Shown here one piece after another: positions 10,650 through 18,908 of a DNA stretch of 18,908 nucleotides. The notes beneath the pieces are model-generated. The model saw only the letters and a program-made list of their open reading frames with translations. It was not told the origin of the DNA and ran no database searches. How positions within the stretch are numbered: position 1 is the first letter of the stretch; each line of letters begins with the position of its first letter. The position numbers were made by a program, and so were the translations under genes. The DNA comes from Saccoglossus kowalevskii (Eukaryota > Hemichordata > Enteropneusta > Harrimaniidae). The stretch covers positions 191,887 through 210,794 of the forward strand of contig NW_003147271.1 of assembly GCF_000003605.2 (NCBI RefSeq), in the 5' to 3' direction.

Positions 10650-10725
10650 CGAACACTCTGAGCACTATAAGTCATTCAATAAAGCGCCACACTGTGGAAG
10701 ACAATGACCTGATGACTTCAGTCAG
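10650..10725 (+). CDS. Candidate exon: start of coiled-coil segment
   Basis: This 76-bp exon lies between acceptor TTTCTCTATACAG and donor GTCAG|GTATTC. With two leading bases completing the codon begun at 9147 (giving Ala), it reads NTLSTISHSIKRHTVEDNDL then MTSV, and ends with two bases (AG). Hydrophobic residues fall at 3-4 spacing (Ile, Leu, Ile, Ile, then Leu, Val), typical of a coiled coil. The other two frames contain a stop or lack support. It follows the Cys/His-rich exon and precedes another helical exon in phase 2, which makes chance less likely. No database family is certain from the sequence alone. Confidence 0.5.
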
Positions 10726-10960
10726 GTATTCCTAACTTTGCCTGAAATATGGCTTGCTTTTTTTTAAATTTTTTTGCAAGAGAACGATGCTTTGAATTCA
10801 TTCAACGATGAATTGTACTTTGGATTTTTCATTGATGAGTTTTTGTCCCTTTAGGAAATCATGCTTTCTTCATATGACTGCCTCAATCATTAAAAAAAAA
10901 ATTAATTTTGACTTGCATAACTTGCTAGACATTCAATTTTTTTCCCCCTTGATTAAACAG
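10726..10960 (+). other. Putative short intron (235 bp)
   Basis: It starts GTATTC and ends TTTTTTTCCCCCTTGATTAAACAG, the best polypyrimidine tract and acceptor in the window. The plus open frame running from 10808 through the acceptor is the intron read through, not a separate gene. Confidence 0.5.
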
Positions 10961-11016
10961 AAGCGTTTCACAGACAAATGTCTCCAGACTGACGGACGAT
11001 GTGGAGCACATGGCAG
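10961..11016 (+). CDS. Candidate exon: coiled-coil continuation (alternative frame looks EGF-like)
   Basis: This 56-bp exon follows an excellent acceptor and ends at GGCAG|GTGTGT. Completing the AG left at 10725 gives Arg, and the frame reads SVSQTNVSRLTDDVEHMA with hydrophobic Val/Leu/Val/Met at 3-4 spacing, continuing the preceding helix. One base (G) is left over, so the next exon should start with two bases. The phase agreement with the two upstream exons is the main evidence. A second frame is also open and reads DKCLQTDGRCGAHGRCVYN, which looks like the first half of an EGF-like domain. With a donor at 11034 it could join an exon at 12506. I prefer the coiled-coil frame because it is supported by upstream exons. 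The 3' continuation was not found. Confidence 0.48.
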
Positions 11017-13051
11017 GTGTGTGTATAACATAAGGTATAATATGGGAATATATGACATGTGAAGTGATGTGTTAAGATTATATATTTGTACAGTAAGGTA
11101 TCACATAACAATTAATGTTTGTAATTAGTATATACATCGCCATGTGCGCATGGCTGATGCACGTATTACTGTACTATTCTGTGATTGATTCGCAAAACCA
11201 CATTTAATTGAAGATCTGTATACTCATTTTGTGTCAACCGTATGAACACATACACGGAACTTTATCTACCGGTATATAAATTTTATTCATGCTACATGTA
11301 GTTATCATTCAATACATTTTGGATCCGAAAAGTTTCCTGCGTGCACGCATACACAATAAACACACTGGTGCACATTTGTTCCCTGTACCGTATTTGTGTG
11401 TAGTTTTCATCGGTTAACTAATTAAATAGGATACATCAAGAATGTCTTAAGACGGTGATGAATATGAGTAAATTTGGTTGAAAATTTTACTACTGTTTTA
11501 TGTAATACCTACTGGCCTTATATGAGTATCTATTTATGTCCTGTACGAACCAATTAAATTAATTTTGGATAGATAATCTCTATTTAAATATAGTTCCAGT
11601 AGAAGAAAACATATGTGGTAACGTTTGCCACCGATTTAGGTCATTCTTATATCAGTACATTAAATTTCCTGGAAGGATGAATTGAATGACTCATTATCAT
11701 GCCTGTACATGCACATGTAGTTGGGTCATGCTATTAGAGTAGAAATAGACATCATATCCCATTATAAGAAAATGTCAACGGGACACAAAACGCAACAATA
11801 GGTACAATGGGGTTGATAAACGATATACAAACATAATGTATTAAATTATCAAATCCATACGTATAAAATGATAATATTTGCTTCAAGTATATTTGTAGTT
11901 GTGAATTACATGTAGTTGCTATATTGAATTACTCACAATACAGTAACGTTGGTGGCAAATCAGATGGTGTATCCATAGTACATGTACCATGTGGGCAGGA
12001 CTGAGAAATGATACACGGAGCACTGTTTCAGCTTTAACTCTTAAGAAACATTTTCCCATATGTTTTGTACATTTCGTGTTCACCTACTTATCCCACATAT
12101 TGTGTGTTTATTTTATTACTCGTGCCTTTATTTTAGTAATTAATCAAAGTTGCAATTGCAACTAATATTTTATAAATGGCTACAAAATTCTGGTCCAGTA
12201 AAAGAGATAGTGAGAGTAATGATTGTTTGCTGAAATGAAGAGATTCAATTTAGCAATATTGAAGGGCATGGGAGGTCGCTGTGTTAAATGGCCTACCAGC
12301 CACTTTGCATCAATTTCTGCGTACACACATTTTTTTTTTTTTTTTTTAGATTGTCAGTGTAGCTCATTTTGATTGGAATGACTCATAAGTAACTCATTAA
12401 AACCTGCAAAAACATAATGATGTATTCCCATCGGTTATCACGATATTTTATAGAGCAGAATTAAGAGATTTTACATTTATCTACACACCTACAAATTTTC
12501 TATAGAATTATCATGAAAGGTCAGATTAAGTGCGACTGTCCTTTTAAGCCGAATGTCACATTTAATAATGCCATGAGGGCAAGCATAACAATTTGTCACA
12601 TGACAAAGCAAATCATGAATATCATCAAGAAGTTAGTTAATGAACAACTAATTAAAAAAAATAAAGATACAACTCCTGGTGTAATATGTATGGTCCACCT
12701 CTGAATCATCTCTGTTTGTCTTAATCATTGATCATCAAAGTCGATTTCTGTTACAAGGCCCTGACCTACATGTATGTGCAAAGACAATTGATTTTAACGG
12801 TTTAATAATATAATATAATATAATATAATAATTGTAATCAATGGTTGTTGTATGTTCTATTTTTATTTTATACATATTGGATACTGTTTATTCCGTATGA
12901 GCATTGAACTATTATATAAATAGAGATGTCACTTTGATGTCAAGTTGTTTAGCTATCTTATTATTTTACCGATGTATATAAATATATATATAGCTTGGAT
13001 TCGCTTGTGAAGACATGTCAAGGTTAAAACTAAAAGGAATACTGTTTATAA
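11017..13051. other. AT-rich stretch, possible downstream intron or exons unresolved
   Basis: Several acceptor-like sites with phase-1-compatible short open frames occur (11600, 11769, 11944, about 12034, 12741), but none continues the heptad pattern convincingly, so no exon is called. The frame at 12506-12703 contains IKCDCPFKPNVTFNN, which only makes sense in the alternative EGF-like reading of the exon at 10961. Homopolymers include T18 at 12330-12347. TACATGTA-like palindromes are frequent (for example near 11291, 11703, 11978 and 12767). Confidence 0.4.
12803..12831. repeat. TAATA microsatellite
   Basis: About six tandem copies of the pentamer TAATA (allowing for a slightly irregular start). 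Confidence 0.9.
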
Positions 13052-13251
13052 ACTGTATTTGCTCTGTTAAAAGCACAACTCCAAAAAAAAAAAAAAAATA
13101 CTGTATTTGCTCCATTAAAATTGCATCTCTAAATAGAACCAAATGTAAATCAAAAATTGCATTTGTTGCATATTGATTTATTTTGACCATGGAAACACTT
13201 CAGTCCTTTGTATGTCTGCACATATATGAAACTAATAGAGCAAATACCATA
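13052..13251. mobile_element. Degenerate foldback/MITE-like element with GTATTTGCTC ends
   Basis: Left ends ACTGTATTTGCTCTGTTAAAA (from 13052) and ACTGTATTTGCTCCATTAAAA (from 13100) are inverted relative to the right end TAATAGAGCAAATACCATA (13233-13251), whose reverse complement is TATGGTATTTGCTCTATTA. The left end is duplicated 48 bp apart, with A16 (13083-13098) between the copies. It resembles the small non-autonomous elements with (A)CCGTATTTGCTC-type ends common in marine invertebrate genomes, heavily mutated. No transposase is present. Which left copy is the true terminus is unclear. Confidence 0.55.
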
Positions 13252-14997
13252 ATACATAAAAATAATTTATCTGGTTGAATTTTATTAAAGCACGCAAAAC
13301 ACCAAATAATTCTTTAACTTTTTGAAAGCCAAATTTATTTTCGTGGTCATACTAGGGTAAAATTTTTTCACATTGTCAGAAATTTTTACTTAATTCGATT
13401 TCAATTTTGAACCAGAAAAACAAAATGTGACTTCTATTTTTGGATCAAAAAATTTATTTGGAATTTTTGTCAACATTTGAACGTGGAAAATAACACGATT
13501 ATACAGACTATAGATGAAATGTTCTACTTCGTAGATGAAGCATGAAGTTACTTTGCCGCTCAAAAGGTGGAGCTCATTGTAGCATGCTATGTTAGATAAG
13601 AGTTCCGTGTAACATGTACATCCCATGTAAAATACATTGTTTGTGAAATTTGTGTAAACATGTAAATTGCGTAGAAGAACAAAAATGCAATCTCGCTATA
13701 CAAATTGCTTTGAATGATGCAGGGAAGTGGAAATGTTTCTCCTAGATAAAAAAAAAAAATGCATAAAAAGAGTGAATATAAAAATGAAATGATGGCTATG
13801 TATGTAGCAGATGTTAGTATCGTTTGTCATTTGAACACATGATTTTGACAGAATAATGCTGTCTCTTCAAGCTAATAAAAACGTATTGTATATTTTTATG
13901 TAATTATTTCACATGTAAAATTTGTGAAAAATTCATCACTTACAAAGCAATTATTTTAATACATGTACAACACACCAAATTTCTGTTTTCAACAAAATGT
14001 TTTCAAGTAAACCGATTATTTCTTATTTCTTGAATATGAAACTGACCCAGAAAATTGCCTGGCGGGAACAAATCATTAACAATGGAGTTCTGTGCATGTG
14101 CTTCTTTTGTGTTATTTATCAATAAACGAAAACTTCTTCACTTGTCAATGAAACCATATTTACATTTGTATATTGATATTCTCTTTATTCTAAGAAGAAA
14201 AAAAAATTTTTTTTTGATCTTCAACCTACTATTTAAATGGAGATTCATGAATACAAATAATCTAGATTCGTTTTATGTAAAGAAACACTGTTTGTTGAAC
14301 ACAGAAAATGTTCTGTTCAAATAAAACATATTTATGTCAATATCCAAATTTGAAAAAAAAAAAAAAATTCAAAAAACTACTGTATAAGGATTCCCAAAGT
14401 CAATAAATATACAATCTAAAAGAGGACTTCCTGTTCAGCGTGTTTTTGATTTTAGCGATTTGTACACCACGTTATAACAACATAGACATTATTTAATGGG
14501 AAATTGGTGCAAACACGATGGAAACACCGATTCAATGATTCAATGGGTATTGTATTCAATGTATTGTGTCTGCACTTGTGGTTCACAATATTTATGTAAA
14601 TACATCAAATTGACGTGGTTCCGACGGCAAGTAGTGACGGTCAACAGATGTTGTTCAGTTGGAGCCCTCTATTGACACCGACAACTGACTTTTTGCTGCC
14701 ATTTATCATTTATGTATATGCCTGTCAGACACGATAAATGAATACAAGCAAGACATGTCTAAGATTAGACTATGAACCACAAGTATGCATGTGTTCGCAC
14801 AATCAACACGGGATCGCTAAGATTTTGGCAGGTTAGACCTACAAGTACAACGTATATCTTTCATCTCCAAACAATTCGGCAAACAACTTGTGTCTAACAA
14901 GATCACTCTCTATATGATGTACAAATGTATAATGTTACTTTCCTAAATAGTGCGAAATACAATAGATATATATTGAATTGTTAATTTGTTATATTTT
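13252..14997. other. AT-rich stretch, nothing confidently recognised
   Basis: It contains A15 at 14353-14367 and an 8-bp inverted repeat, CATTTATC (14700-14707) with GATAAATG (14733-14740). Open frames at 13626-13390 (minus) and 14055-14324 (plus, no ATG at the start) are AT-driven. A small patch with several CpGs (14612-14682) reads on the minus strand as MAAKKSQLSVSIEGSN before a stop. No splice evidence was found, so no gene is called. Confidence 0.5.
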
Positions 14998-16032
14998 TAG
15001 CTCCGCTGTCGACTTTGTCGAGCGGAGCTTATCATATGAGTGATTGTCCGTCGGCGTCCGACGCCCGTCGGCGTCTGTCGTCGTCCGTGTCAATGTTTTA
15101 CTTTTTCGACTTCTTCTTGAAAACTACAAGCCTGAATGCTTTGATACTTGGTGTGTATGTACCTAGGGTAGACATCTCTTAGATTTGTTCATTTCATGAT
15201 GATATCTTAAATTCTCTAATTTTGGTGAATATTTTTGTCATTTTTGGTAAAAAGTGATATTTTCGACTTCTTGTTAAAAACCAAAAGTCCAATTGCTTTG
15301 ATATTACATATATAGATACTACATGTGGACCTTTCTCAGATTTGTTCATTTCGTGATGATATCTTAAATTCTCTAATTTTGGTGAATATTTTTGTCATTT
15401 TTGGTAAAAAGTGATATTTTTGACTTCTTGTTAAAAACCGCAAGTCCAATTGCTTTGATACTACATATATAGATACTACATGTAGACCTTTCTCAGATTT
15501 GTTCATCTCGTGATATCTTAAATTCTCTTATTTTGGTGAATATTTTTGTCATTTTTGGTAAAAAGTGATATTTTTGACTTCTTGTTAAAAACCAAAAGTC
15601 CAATTGCTTTGATATTGCATATATAGTTACTACATGTGGACCTTTCTCAGATTTGTTCATTTCGTGATGATATCCTCAATTCTATAATTTTGATGAATAT
15701 TTTTGTCATTTTTGGTAAAAAGTGGTATTTTTGACTTCTTGTTAAAAACCGCAAGTCTGATTGCTTTGATATCACATATATAGGTACTACATGTGGACCT
15801 TTCTCAGATTTGTTCATTTCGTGATGATATCTTCAATTATCTAATTCTGATGAATATTTATGTCATTTTTGTTAAAAAGTGAGATTTTTGAATTCTTGTT
15901 GAAAAACAACAAGTCCGATTGCTATACATACTATACATATTGTTCATTTTCTAATGATATCTTCTGTTCTTTAATTGAAATGTGCATTGCTAACAGCGGA
16001 GCTATCTCAGCCGACTGGCTGCTTGTTTTATA
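14998..16032. mobile_element. Pearl/HINE-like non-autonomous Helentron-type element
   Basis: The ends carry an exact 12-bp subterminal inverted repeat: TAGCTCCGCTGT at 14998-15009 and ACAGCGGAGCTA at 15993-16004. The left end also folds on itself: AGCTCCGCT (14999-15007) pairs with AGCGGAGCT (15021-15029), with inner CGAC-TTT-GTCG. A CpG-dense leader (15048-15090) with GTCGGCGTC direct repeats follows, then a tandem core of about 5.5 copies of a roughly 157-bp unit. After the right inverted repeat lies a short hairpin, CAGCC-GACT-GGCTG (16008-16021), then TTGTTTTATAG. Subterminal inverted repeats, a core minisatellite and a 3' hairpin are the hallmarks of HINEs, including bivalve pearl and fly DINE-1 elements. 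No coding capacity is present. The exact outer ends are inferred. Confidence 0.7.
15107..15975. repeat. 157-bp core minisatellite of the element, about 5.5 copies
   Basis: Copies start at 15107, 15264, 15421, 15575, 15732 and 15889 (the last partial). Steps are 157 bp except 154 from 15421 to 15575, where GAT is lost from GTGATGATATC. Each copy reads GACTTCTTGTTAAAAACC, then AATTGCTTTGATA, ACATATATAG, CTACATGTGGACC, CAGATTTGTTCATTTCGTG and TTTTTGTCATTTTTGG. The first and last copies are most diverged and the inner ones most alike, as expected if copies are gained and lost in the middle. Confidence 0.93.
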
Positions 16033-17071
16033 GTTGTTAATGTTCTCAAACAAAATCTATTTCTGAGATGATTCCGATACTTCTATAATCATTCTCTATT
16101 CCATGTTGTTATCGTATAACCGATATTAAGTTCGTGGTTTCTCAGTCCTGCACGTATAGTTTTTTAGTTGATTTAGCTGTCTGTTTTGTTTTTTATTTTA
16201 CTGTCAATATGGTTTGTATAAGCTGTTTATAGTTTAAAGAAAACAAAATCAATTTTTTATGTAGATACAGATTTCTTCACAATAAATGAAAAACTGTAAC
16301 CACAATCGCGCTGTTCATAATATGTATATATAATATGGTTTTGAATACAAAAAATAATTCTCCCCAAAATATATGATATTATCCCACTTAAATTTCGGGA
16401 TATTAAATAAAAACAAAAATAAAAATGTGAATTATTAAATAAATACTTGAAAAAGAACTACTTTTTTCATTTAAATGCAAACAAACTTTACAACAAAATT
16501 CTAAATTTCATTTTGATTGAACAACCTGTTATGCTCAATCGTACACAATTAGTTTGAATATAAGGCATGAGCAAAGTAGCCAATTAATTTGCACAGACTG
16601 GCACAAAAACTAACGAGGTCTGTAAGTATATCAATCACTGTCATTCTAATTCATTAAGCTATTTCCGAGACACTGCATGTTGTATGTTAATGGACTAACG
16701 GAGGTAATTCACACAAAAAATCTATGACTGCACTACAAAATGTATGACCGAAATGACTTCCACTAACTAGCTATATTTACTTATAATAATATTTGCGTTA
16801 ATAATTTGATTACTGATACTTCTTTTAAAAGATGCTTTTATGAAGTGGCTCTCTGTAGACAAGTCTATGACATGATAGTGGTAAGCACATTTCAGTGTGG
16901 GAAACGTTTATTATTTTTATTTTCAAATGTAGAAATTTTTTTTCTCTATCTAGAGTGTTTCTTCATAACTCTGTAAAAATTAAAATATCTAACATTGGGA
17001 GAATTGGAAATTAAATCAACCTTAAAAAATGTCCTATTTTTCATGTTAAATTATGTTATGCAGGTTAAATA
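16033..17071. other. AT-rich stretch, nothing recognised
   Basis: No exon, RNA gene or repeat architecture could be supported. Open frames are short. Confidence 0.6.
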
Positions 17072-17164
17072 TTAGGCCAAAAAAAAAAATTGTTTTGTTG
17101 CCCACAGCGGCCGACCAAAAATTTCCGACTTGAGGGCAACATAAGTTTTTTGTTGTTGGCCTTA
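17072..17164. mobile_element. 93-bp foldback element (MITE-like)
   Basis: The left arm TTAGGCC, A-rich, TTGTTTTGTTGCCC (about 17072-17103) is the imperfect reverse complement of the right arm GGGCAACATAAG, T-rich, TTGTTGGCCTTA (about 17135-17164). Arms of about 31 bases match at roughly four positions in five, with perfect GTTGCCC/GGGCAAC inner and GGCC outer anchors. The roughly 30-base centre is CpG- and GC-richer (CAGCGGCCGACC). The structure suggests a small foldback transposon or a long hairpin transcript. The minus-strand open frame across it (17249-17046) is a by-product. Confidence 0.6.
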
Positions 17165-18480
17165 CTACCATAGTAACACTTTGTATATGACCTTTTAGAA
17201 GAATAAGCTCTGATATTCGACATATTTCACGCTTGATCTCTCCAGTCAAAATTTACCTTTTTACAGGAACTGTTTACCGGGGTGTTAATTTATAATCTTC
17301 TAAGATATTTGCCAAGTATTACTATATGATATACTCTCTACAAATGCTACATGGATATGGTAATATTAATGAATTGAGAATATGAATTATTTAATTTGAA
17401 TATGTTGACTTTAACTGAATCATAGTCTTTCAAAGACACTGCATTGTATAAGAAAGAACCTGTTTGAATGGAAACAACAAACTTATTTTTAATAAGTAAA
17501 CCCAACACCAAATGTCCACACAACATTTATTGCTAGTAAAATAATTTTTTGACAGATTTCGTCACGAAAATAGCTTTTTTGACATATTAGCATATTACAC
17601 GCTGAGAGGGAAGTGAAAAGGTTGATTAAGACAAAGTTTTCTTTAAATTATTGATGAGAAAACGAACATGTGCAATTACATCTCAGGGATGGAATTCAAA
17701 CGATTGCATATGGCTGGTTTGCAGTGCAACTTTAGAGAATGTTTTGCATATGCAACTCTACATTGTAAGACAATGAAGGTATTATGCTACAGTGATTCAG
17801 TTGTTCACTAAATATCAACATTTTCTGATATTCTAAATTAATTTTCTATAAAATTTACCATTATAAACCCAAAATATGGCAAATAATTAGGAATCTTCTA
17901 ATTTTGAAAAAAACAAATCTCTGTGTTGTACATTTGCAGGTGGCAATGCATGATTGGAAGGTTGGGTTTCTCTTTCTTGCAAGAACTCATTGAAAGGAAT
18001 TACTCAATGATTTATTAGTTACAAGGTCGATATCAAATAAATGGCTCATGAATTTCAAGTGTGATGTGTAGGTGATCACTGCAATGTTTGTATTCTTGTA
18101 GTGTTTGCATTAAATCTATAGACGCTACCGGTAGTAGTAAGGGGGCAATGCAACATATAGAACTTGTGGGGGACTCAGAGAAGGAGGGGGAGGGGGTAGT
18201 TGTATATTGGTGTTAAAATTTATGGATTTATCTTCTCCACCAAATGTGCTCAAATGTAAAGTGCTTGATAATCTCAGCATGCGCACTTGGTGTGTGCTTA
18301 TTTTTATTCAAGATCCTCTTATGTACATCCTACCAGACGAGAGTTTTGATGCTTGATCCAGCTTATCCTGGCTGTTTATATTACTATCAATCTGATTAAA
18401 ATCTGATGTAGTGTACGGGCTTTAATTATTTTGGCTATAAACTTATTTTAATTTTATTTTTTATTACTTTTGTTATTAAT
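17165..18480. other. AT-rich stretch with a possible terminal exon and G-runs
   Basis: At 17939 a good acceptor (CTGTGTTGTACATTTGCAG) is followed by an open frame ending in TAG near 18018 (reads WQCMIGRLGFSFLQELIERN). An AATAAA lies at about 18037 and GT-rich text follows, as for a last exon and poly(A) site. A second frame (VAMHDWKVGFLFLARTH) is also open, so the phase cannot be fixed. Four runs of five G lie at 18141-18145, 18168-18172, 18186-18190 and 18192-18196. No other gene is visible. Confidence 0.35.
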
Positions 18481-18484
18481 GCCC

Positions 18485-18512
18485 TTTTATTTTATTTTAT
18501 TTTATTTTATTA
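18485..18512. repeat. TTTTA microsatellite
   Basis: Five to six tandem copies of TTTTA, inside a T-rich block that ends just before the CpG-rich region. Confidence 0.9.
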
Positions 18513-18544
18513 TTTTACTTTGATTTTGATTTTGTGATTTTTTT

Positions 18545-18908
18545 AATTCCGCCCTACCTACATCTGAGCCGATGCCTATGTAACGAGATTTCAACGAGAC
18601 CCACTATCGACGATTTTAGTCAACGAATCACATACCTCCTTCTATAGCGCACATGATGAAGTCACCGGGCGGAGTTGGGTGGCAAACACACTCAAATAAA
18701 ATGGCGGATTATACCGACGTTAATATTGTGGCTCGAATGGTTCGACTTTAGATCGTTATTTTGCATAGTTATTCTGGGAGTGACGATTTTGTTTCCGCCG
18801 TTTCGACCGAACACCAGTGTCTTTTTCCAGTCGCCTGCCCTGGAGACGGGTGATGTTTTGTTGAAGATCGGGCCAACATCGTCCACGGTATTGAAGCCGT
18901 AGCTGTAA
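18545..18908 (+). promoter_or_regulatory. CpG-rich putative promoter and 5' exon of a gene leaving the window
   Basis: Base composition changes sharply here: roughly 30 CpG dinucleotides in about 360 bases, against very few in the preceding 16 kb outside the pearl-like element. CCGCCC (18549-18554) and GGGCGG (18667-18672) are GC-box (Sp1-type) matches in opposite orientations. AAAATGGCGG (18698-18707) is both a good start context and a YY1-type motif often found at animal transcription starts. There is no clear TATA box at a fixed distance. Direction is inferred from the ATG and from the open plus-strand frame. A long minus-strand frame also exists, so a bidirectional promoter is possible. 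Confidence 0.45.
18701..18901 (+). CDS. Possible N-terminal exon of a signal-anchored protein, frame interrupted
   Basis: The ATG at 18701 reads MADYTDVNIVARMVRL and hits TAG at 18748-18750. The neighbouring frame is open through the same region and continues RSLFCIVILGVTILFPPFRP, a membrane segment, then NTSVFFQSPALETGDVLLKI, before a TAG at 18899-18901. A one-base difference in the TTT before TAG would join the two into a type II membrane protein N-terminus. Alternatively the first frame is a short upstream ORF and the second has no ATG of its own. A donor-like ACG|GTATTG at 18887 could end the exon. I do not recognise the protein. The membrane segment and start context are seen; the join is inference. 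Confidence 0.3.

Noticed and set aside
10808-11062. Single 84-codon plus-strand ORF as a gene, with an EGF-like C-terminal part
   Set aside because: It runs through a strong polypyrimidine tract and acceptor (10937-10960), so its first half is intron. The Cys-rich half competes with a frame that is phase-matched to two upstream exons.
12348-12389. Exon after the T18-AG acceptor with donor AA|GTAACT
   Set aside because: All three frames contain a stop before the donor.
12513-12703. 63-codon plus-strand ORF containing IKCDCPF
   Set aside because: The only link is to the alternative EGF-like frame of the exon at 10961. The rest is AT-rich, low-information sequence.
14055-14324. 89-codon plus-strand ORF
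   Set aside because: The frame has no ATG at its start, is driven by A and T runs, and lacks splice or domain support.
1-18908. CRISPR array, prokaryotic operon or viral genome
   Set aside because: The tandem arrays have no unique spacers between conserved repeats. There are no long adjacent ORFs or ribosome-binding sites, and no viral protein was recognised.

Overview
The window looks like non-coding-dominated nuclear DNA of an animal. It is A+T-rich (about two thirds by eye) and has long homopolymers, several tandem arrays, foldback repeats and short exon-like islands flanked by GT/AG sites. There are no bacterial-style operons and no long ORFs. The mix of a pearl/HINE-like transposon with a roughly 157-bp core minisatellite, many TACATGTA-like and ACCGGTA palindromes, and a GTATTTGCTC foldback repeat suggests a marine invertebrate such as a mollusc or hemichordate. 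That placement is inference from repeat style, not from a marker gene.

Layout. 1-899 is a minisatellite with a 45-bp unit, organised first as a 166-bp compound repeat and then as a pure 45-bp array with a 135-bp (3-unit) higher-order period. 900-6576 is mostly featureless AT-rich DNA with a 30-bp tandem duplication, a telomere-like patch, a C9/palindrome spot and an exon-like open frame. 6577-7095 is a very homogeneous 44-bp satellite of 12 copies. 8443-11016 holds the best coding evidence: four short plus-strand exons (8443-8493, 9039-9147, 10650-10725, 10961-11016). Each has acceptable splice sites and their phases join correctly (0/0, 1/1, 2/2). They encode a Cys/His-rich segment followed by a heptad-rich helix, reminiscent of a degenerate B-box plus coiled coil (TRIM-like). 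That identity is tentative, and the 3' end of the gene was not resolved.

11017-14997 is intronic or intergenic AT-rich DNA with a degenerate foldback MITE (13052-13251). 14998-about 16032 is the most complete mobile element: a 5' hairpin and subterminal inverted repeats, five and a half copies of a roughly 157-bp repeat, and a 3' hairpin. This is the architecture of non-autonomous Helentrons (HINE/pearl/DINE-1-like). 17072-17164 is a second small foldback element. The last 360 bases (18545-18908) are abruptly CpG-rich, with two GC boxes and an ATGGCGG start context. They probably mark the promoter and first exon of another gene that continues beyond the window. Its reading frame appears shifted by one base.
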